Shown: piece after piece, positions 6,751 through 10,466 of the stretch
Position numbering within the stretch: position 1 is the first letter of the stretch
Layout of the letters: each line of letters starts with the position of its first letter
From: Desulfuromonadaceae bacterium
GTDB taxonomy: Bacteria > Desulfobacterota > Desulfuromonadia > Desulfuromonadales > SZUA-540
Length of the DNA stretch: 10,466 nucleotides
Direction of reading: 5' to 3'
Assembly: GCA_003250235.1 (NCBI GenBank)
Contig: QKGY01000104.1
Span: 1 to 10,466, forward strand
Notes under the pieces: model-generated
Told to the model about the DNA's origin: nothing
Database searches by the model: none
What the model saw: the letters and a program-made list of their open reading frames with translations, nothing else
Program-made: the position numbers and the translations under genes

Positions 6751-7341
6751 TTACTCGAGCTTCCCTTTGGTCGAGAGGACCCCTTCGATACGGGGGTCCA
6801 GCTGGCTGGCCTCATCAAGGGCCCGTCCGAAGGCCTTGTAGATCGCTTCGATGATGTGATGCAGGTTGTCGCCGTAGGCGAGGTTGACGTGGACATTGGC
6901 CCCGGCATGGTTGCAAAAGGCGACGAAAAACTCCTCGACCAGCTCGGTATCGAAATTTCCCACCTTGGCCTTGGGCATGTCGACGTTGAAGACCAGGAAG
7001 GGCCGGCCGGAAAAATCGACGATAACGGAGGCCAGGGCCTCGTGCATCGGCATGGTGCCCCGCCCGAAGCGACGGATTCCCGCCTTGTCGCCGAGCGCTT
7101 TGCGGAAAGCCTCGCCGAGGCAGATCCCCAGATCTTCCACCGTGTGGTGGGCATCAATCTCGATATCCCCCTTGGCATCGACGCCGAGGTCGAAAAATCC
7201 GTGGCGGGCGAAGAGGGTCAGCATGTGGTCCAGAAACGGGACCGGGGTGGCAATCCGGCTCTGTCCCCGTCCATCGAGCTCCAGGGTCAACTGGATCTGG
7301 GTTTCCTTGGTCTGTCTGTCGATGCTGACTGTTCGCGACAT
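6751..7341 (-). CDS. hisB: Imidazoleglycerol-phosphate dehydratase HisB (monofunctional)
   Basis: HisB dehydrates imidazole glycerol phosphate to imidazole-acetol phosphate. The 196-residue protein is the monofunctional form; it has no N-terminal HAD-type histidinol-phosphatase domain as in the E. coli bifunctional HisB. It carries the two metal-binding repeats of the family, HHTVED (65-70) and HHIIEA (161-166). It also has FLDHML (36-41), RFGRGTMPMHEA (91-102), FDTELVEEFF (130-139) and the C-terminal GVLSTKGKLE. Histidinol-phosphate phosphatase must therefore be supplied by another gene. The start at 7341 is fixed by AGGGAG five bases upstream, which overlaps the hisD stop codon. It directly follows hisD, where hisC is often found in related his operons. 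The stop is one base before the hisH start. Confidence 0.97.
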   Translation of the reverse strand: MSRTVSIDRQTKETQIQLTLELDGRGQSRIATPVPFLDHMLTLFARHGFFDLGVDAKGDIEIDAHHTVEDLGICLGEAFRKALGDKAGIRRFGRGTMPMHEALASVIVDFSGRPFLVFNVDMPKAKVGNFDTELVEEFFVAFCNHAGANVHVNLAYGDNLHHIIEAIYKAFGRALDEASQLDPRIEGVLSTKGKLE

Positions 7342-7346
7342 GGCGG

Positions 7347-7352
7347 CTCCCT
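7347..7352 (-). promoter_or_regulatory. hisB ribosome binding site overlapping the hisD stop
   Basis: AGGGAG on the minus strand lies five bases before the hisB ATG (7341-7339) and includes the last two bases of the hisD TAG (7353-7351). A ribosome finishing hisD would cover this site, so reinitiation or coupling between hisD and hisB is likely. The intact, well-spaced site also argues that hisD and hisB are natural neighbours and not the product of a recent assembly error. Confidence 0.75.
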
Positions 7353-8640
7353 ATGACTTCAGACGTATGGATACCGAGCGGGCATGGGCCTGCAGCCCCT
7401 CGAGTTCGGCGATATGGACAATGCGGTCCCCCAGACGCTGCAACCCCTCGCGGGAAAAGGCGACCAGGCTCGACTTCTTGACGAAATCATCCACGCTGAG
7501 GGGCGAAAAGAACCGCGCCGTCCCCCCCGTGGGGAGGGTATGGTTGGGGCCGGCCAGGTAATCTCCGGCGGCCTCCGGCGTATGGTGGCCCAGGAAAATC
7601 GCCCCGGCATGCCGTATGCGGGGGAGAATCTCGAAGGGATTGTCCACCGCCAGTTCGAGATGTTCGGGCGCGATGCGGTTGCTGAAATCGATGGCTTCCT
7701 GGAGGGTCTCCGCCAGGATGATGGCGCCGAAATCGTCAATCGATTTGCGCGCGATCGATTCCCGGGAAAGCTGGCGCAGTTGCACTTCCACCTCGTCGCG
7801 AACCCTGGAGGCAAAGGCCTCGTCGGTGGTGATGAGGATGGAGGATGCCAGCTCGTCGTGCTCGGCCTGCGACAGCAGATCGGCGGCGATATGGGCCGGG
7901 TTGCCGGAGCCGTCGTTGATGACCAGGATTTCGCTGGGACCGGCGATCATGTCGATATCCACCCGCCCGAATACCTGGCGTTTGGCCGTGGCGACGTAGA
8001 TGTTTCCCGGTCCGGTGATCTTGTCGACCCGGGGAACGGTCTCGGTCCCGAAAGCCAGAGCGGCAACGGCCTGGGCGCCGCCGATCTTGAAGATGCGATC
8101 CACGCCGGCCAGTCGGGCCGCCGCCAGCACATGGGGATTCACCTCGCCACCGGGCATCGGCACCACCATAATCACTTCGGGCACGCCGGCCACCTTGGCG
8201 GGAACGGCGTTCATCAGCACCGAGGAGGGATAGGCGGCCTTGCCGCCGGGGACGTAGATGCCGACGCGATCGAGGGGGCGGACCATCTGCCCGAGCAGGA
8301 CGTCCTGCTCATCGGTCGAAAGCCAGGTTTCGGTTTTCTGTTTGCGGTGAAAGGCGGCGATCCGTTCGGCGGCCAGCTCAAGAGCGGCCCGGGACTCCGT
8401 ACTGATCGCAGCCATGGCCCGGTCTATTTCCTGCTCGCCGACCTGCAGCGTCTGAGTCGTCAGCTCCAGGCGGTCGAAGCGGGCGGTGTAGTCGAACAGA
8501 GCCTGATCCCCCCGCTTGCGGACATCGGCAAGGATGTCACTGACAACGCCTTCGACATCCGCCTGGGTCGCTTCGCCCCGCTCCAGAATCGAACGAAAGG
8601 CTTCTTTGAAATCGGCATCGCTGAATCGCAGCATCTGCAT
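7351..8640 (-). CDS. hisD: Histidinol dehydrogenase HisD
   Basis: HisD catalyses the last two steps of histidine synthesis: the NAD-dependent, zinc-dependent oxidation of L-histidinol to L-histidine via the aldehyde. The 429-residue length is typical. Zinc ligands of the family are all present: Gln258 and His261 in LLSQAEHD, Asp360 in AAGDYLAGPNHTLPTGG, and His419 near the C-terminus. The catalytic Glu326-His327 pair sits in IAPEHLEL. The signature VDKITGPGNIYVATAKR (205-221) and AGPSEILVI (233-241) are also seen. Two ATGs lie at the front (MQM); the first, at 8640, is chosen because AGGGAG lies 8 nt before it but 14 nt before the second. The gene is 26 nt after hisG and 9 nt before hisB. Confidence 0.97.
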   Translation of the reverse strand: MQMLRFSDADFKEAFRSILERGEATQADVEGVVSDILADVRKRGDQALFDYTARFDRLELTTQTLQVGEQEIDRAMAAISTESRAALELAAERIAAFHRKQKTETWLSTDEQDVLLGQMVRPLDRVGIYVPGGKAAYPSSVLMNAVPAKVAGVPEVIMVVPMPGGEVNPHVLAAARLAGVDRIFKIGGAQAVAALAFGTETVPRVDKITGPGNIYVATAKRQVFGRVDIDMIAGPSEILVINDGSGNPAHIAADLLSQAEHDELASSILITTDEAFASRVRDEVEVQLRQLSRESIARKSIDDFGAIILAETLQEAIDFSNRIAPEHLELAVDNPFEILPRIRHAGAIFLGHHTPEAAGDYLAGPNHTLPTGGTARFFSPLSVDDFVKKSSLVAFSREGLQRLGDRIVHIAELEGLQAHARSVSIRLKS

Positions 8641-8648
8641 TGTGATTG

Positions 8649-8654
8649 CTCCCT
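8649..8654 (-). promoter_or_regulatory. hisD ribosome binding site (decides the start codon)
   Basis: AGGGAG on the minus strand lies in the 26-nt hisG-hisD gap, 8 nt before the ATG at 8640 and 14 nt before the in-frame ATG at 8634. The spacing favours the upstream ATG, giving an N-terminus of MQMLRF. Confidence 0.7.
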
Positions 8655-8666
8655 GTCGCGGTTTTC

Positions 8667-9329
8667 TCAGAGGGAAATCCTGGCTTCCTCGCCGATGACC
8701 TTCTCCAGCCCCTCGATGATCCGGGTGATCCGCTGATGTTTGGTCTTGAGGCTTGCACGGTTGACGATGAGCCGGGTGGTGATTTCGGCGATGGTCTCCA
8801 CCTCGACCATGCCGTTTTCCTTCAGGGTGGCCCCTGTGGACACGAGATCCACGATACGTTCCGACAGGCCCACCAACGGGGCCAGCTCAATGGAGCCGTA
8901 CAGTTTGATCAGCTCGACCTGAATCCCTTTGGCGGCAAAGTAGCGCTCGGTGAGATTGGGGTATTTCGTCGCCACCCGGATATTGGACCAGTTGGCCGGA
9001 TCATCTCCGCGCTGCAGAGCCTTGGGCTCGGCCACCACCATTCGGCAGTACCCGAACTTGAGATCCAGCGGCTCGTAGAGATCCTTGCCCTGCTCGAGAA
9101 GGGTGTCCTTGCCCACCACACCGAGATCGGCACACCCGTACTCCACGTAAGTCGGCACATCGGTGGCCCGAACCGCCATGAAGCGGAATTTGCTCTCCCG
9201 GTTTTCGAAGACCAGCTTTCGGCTCCCGTCCTCCATCTCCGGGCAGGTGATGCCGATCTGGGCGAAGAGCTCCATGGAGTCTTTCATGATGCGCCCCTTG
9301 GGTAGGGCAAAGGTGATGTAGTCGCTCAT
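8667..9329 (-). CDS. hisG: ATP phosphoribosyltransferase HisG, short form
   Basis: HisG catalyses the committed first step of histidine synthesis, joining ATP and PRPP to N1-(5-phosphoribosyl)-ATP. The protein has 220 residues. It opens with ITFALPKGRIMKDSMELF and carries the PRPP-binding loop DLVSTGATLKENGM (161-174) followed by the family segment RLIVNRASLK (186-195). It ends soon after the catalytic domain and lacks the roughly 80-residue C-terminal histidine-binding domain of long HisG. Short HisG proteins normally need the HisZ regulatory subunit for activity and feedback inhibition; no hisZ is in this window. The start at 9329 gives the usual N-terminus, but no strong Shine-Dalgarno sequence precedes it; the nearest G-rich element (ACGGG) is 8 nt upstream and may be folded in a hairpin. 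It lies 63 nt after murA and 26 nt before hisD. Confidence 0.96.
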   Translation of the reverse strand: MSDYITFALPKGRIMKDSMELFAQIGITCPEMEDGSRKLVFENRESKFRFMAVRATDVPTYVEYGCADLGVVGKDTLLEQGKDLYEPLDLKFGYCRMVVAEPKALQRGDDPANWSNIRVATKYPNLTERYFAAKGIQVELIKLYGSIELAPLVGLSERIVDLVSTGATLKENGMVEVETIAEITTRLIVNRASLKTKHQRITRIIEGLEKVIGEEARISL

Positions 9330-9392
9330 AATAAAAACCCGTCAACGCGTTTCAATTACGGGGAAGCCGCGGCGTCCATCCGGCTCTCCGGA
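9330..9392 (-). other. murA-hisG intergenic leader with two small inverted repeats
   Basis: This 63-nt gap holds two dyads on the minus strand. The first, ATCCGG (9393-9388) and CCGGAT (9383-9378) around the loop AGAG, begins at the last base of the murA stop and has no T run after it. The second, CCCGT (9362-9358) and ACGGG (9342-9338) with a 15-nt loop, is followed by TTTTTATT and then the hisG ATG. It resembles a weak terminator or attenuator and would hide the only G-rich element before hisG. I see no convincing sigma-70 promoter, no leader peptide rich in His codons and no T-box-like element. The repeats are visible; any function is inference. Confidence 0.3.
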
Positions 9393-10466
9393 TCAGGCGG
9401 AAACCCGTTCGATTATGGCCCCCAAGGCCCTGAGCTTGGCTTCGATCCCTTCATAGCCGCGATCCAGATGATAGATGCGGGAGACCTCCGTGGTATTTTC
9501 GGCCGCCAGCCCGGCCAGCACCAGTGATGCGCTCGCACGCAGGTCTGTGGCCATAACGGGAGCCCCCATCAGGGTCTTGACGCCACGAATGGTGGCTGTA
9601 TGCCCTTCGATGGCGATGTCGGCCCCCATGCGCTGCAGTTCACAGACATGCATGAAACGGTTCTCGAAAACATTTTCCACAACGACGCTGGTCCCTTCCG
9701 CAAGGGCCATCATCGCCATGAACTGGGCCTGCATGTCGGTCGGAAATCCGGGATGCGGCCGTGTCTTGATCTTTACGGGGAGGATTTTCCGGGGGCCTTT
9801 GACACGGACGCCCCCTTCCTCTTCGAAAATCTCGACCCCCGCCTCGCGAAGCTTGCTGATCACCCCTTCGAGATGCTCCGGCTGGGCCCCCACGACCCTG
9901 ACGTCGCCGCGGGTCACGGCGGCGGCCACCATGAAGGTCCCCGCTTCGATGCGATCCGGCATGACCCGGTAGTCCATCGGGGCCAGCTCGTCCACACCCT
10001 CGATGATCACCGTATCGGTACCGGCGCCTTCGATACGCGCGCCCATGCCGTTGAGAGCAAGGGCCAGATCGACGATTTCCGGCTCGCGGGCGGCATTTTC
10101 GATCAGCGTGGTCCCTTTGGCCAGGGAAGCGGCCATGATCAGGTTTTCGGTGCCTCCCACCGTGGGGCTGTCCAGATAGATGCGGGCTCCCTTGAGCCGC
10201 TTGGCCCGGGCCTCCACGTAGCCATGATCAAGCGTGATCTGCGCACCCAGAGCTTCAAGTCCTTTGAGATGCAGATTGATCGGCCGGGCGCCGATGGCGC
10301 ATCCACCGGGAAGACTGACCCGGGCATGGCCGAGACGGGCCAGAAGCGGTCCGAGCACCAGAACCGACGCTCGCATAGTACGCACCAGATCGTAGGGCGC
10401 TTCGGCACTCTTGATTTCCCCGGCATCGATGGCGAAGGTGCCGTTTTCCCGGGTTACGCGGGCACC
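9393..10466 (-). CDS. murA: UDP-N-acetylglucosamine 1-carboxyvinyltransferase MurA (5' end cut by window edge)
   Basis: MurA transfers enolpyruvate from PEP to UDP-GlcNAc, the first committed step of peptidoglycan synthesis, in the cytosol. The frame is open to the right edge and shows 357 residues; the family is about 418 long, so roughly 60 N-terminal residues are missing. A GTG at 10385 is internal, not the start, because conserved sequence continues upstream of it. The catalytic Cys is visible residue 56, in SLPGGCAIGARP, so the enzyme should be of the fosfomycin-sensitive Cys type. Further hallmarks are RASVLVLGPLLAR, GGTENLIMAA, HPGFPTDMQAQF with the conserved Asp, and LDRGYEGIEAKL near the C-terminus. 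No frameshift is seen. A 63-nt gap separates it from hisG on the same strand; co-transcription is possible. Confidence 0.97.
   Translation of the reverse strand, partial: GARVTRENGTFAIDAGEIKSAEAPYDLVRTMRASVLVLGPLLARLGHARVSLPGGCAIGARPINLHLKGLEALGAQITLDHGYVEARAKRLKGARIYLDSPTVGGTENLIMAASLAKGTTLIENAAREPEIVDLALALNGMGARIEGAGTDTVIIEGVDELAPMDYRVMPDRIEAGTFMVAAAVTRGDVRVVGAQPEHLEGVISKLREAGVEIFEEEGGVRVKGPRKILPVKIKTRPHPGFPTDMQAQFMAMMALAEGTSVVVENVFENRFMHVCELQRMGADIAIEGHTATIRGVKTLMGAPVMATDLRASASLVLAGLAAENTTEVSRIYHLDRGYEGIEAKLRALGAIIERVSA

Noticed and set aside
6750..7178. Upstream extension of the hisH frame through hisB
   Set aside because: The extension lies in another frame of hisB and has Ser/Arg/Pro-rich nonsense character; the HisH family begins at the ATG at 6749.
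7384..8736. A 450-codon open frame on the plus strand opposite hisD
   Set aside because: Antisense shadow of hisD, continuing into the end of hisG; no recognisable motifs and no ribosome binding site of note.
9378..9393. 6-bp hairpin at the murA stop as a murA terminator
   Set aside because: The stem is short and is followed by GGACGCCGCGG, without T residues, so it does not meet the pattern of an intrinsic terminator.
1..10466. Search for a novel defence, mobile or biosynthetic system
   Set aside because: Every long stretch is accounted for by conserved housekeeping or histidine genes; no repeats, integrase, transposase, toxin-antitoxin pair or unrecognised gene cassette is visible.

Overview
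The window is a compact, GC-rich stretch (about 60% GC by eye) in which every supported gene lies on the minus strand, so transcription runs from high to low coordinates. Gene content and order (murA, hisG-D-B-H-A-F-IE, yqeY, cvpA, mutS2, dnaG) point to a deltaproteobacterium of the Desulfuromonadales type (Geobacter, Desulfuromonas or Pelobacter relatives). This is a judgement from remembered gene order and protein style, not from a search.

Layout in transcription order. The 3' part of murA (cell-wall precursor synthesis) enters at the right edge. After a 63-nt gap comes a histidine block: hisG, hisD, hisB, hisH, hisA, hisF and a fused hisIE. Together these supply all steps from PRPP plus ATP to imidazole-acetol phosphate, and the final oxidation of histidinol. 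The transaminase HisC, the histidinol-phosphate phosphatase and the HisZ partner expected for a short-form HisG are not here and should be encoded elsewhere. Spacing inside the block is very tight: 9 nt between hisD and hisB, 1 nt between hisB and hisH, and 0 nt between hisH and hisA. The exception is a 62-nt hisA-hisF gap holding a perfect 8-bp dyad that overlaps a plausible sigma-70 promoter.

Downstream of hisIE, housekeeping genes follow closely: yqeY (GatB/YqeY-domain protein) and cvpA (four-helix membrane protein). The end of cvpA forms a strong rho-independent terminator whose loop contains the cvpA stop codon. Beyond it lie mutS2 and the 5' third of a gene for DNA primase (dnaG), which overlap by one base. 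The terminator suggests that mutS2-dnaG is at least partly a separate expression unit.

No mobile element, CRISPR array, tRNA, rRNA or phage gene is visible, and no intergenic gap exceeds 63 nt. I found no evidence of a new multi-gene system. The second-look items are regulatory (the terminator in cvpA, the hisA-hisF dyad/promoter, the hisG leader), a missing hisC, and an altered Smr-domain motif in MutS2.
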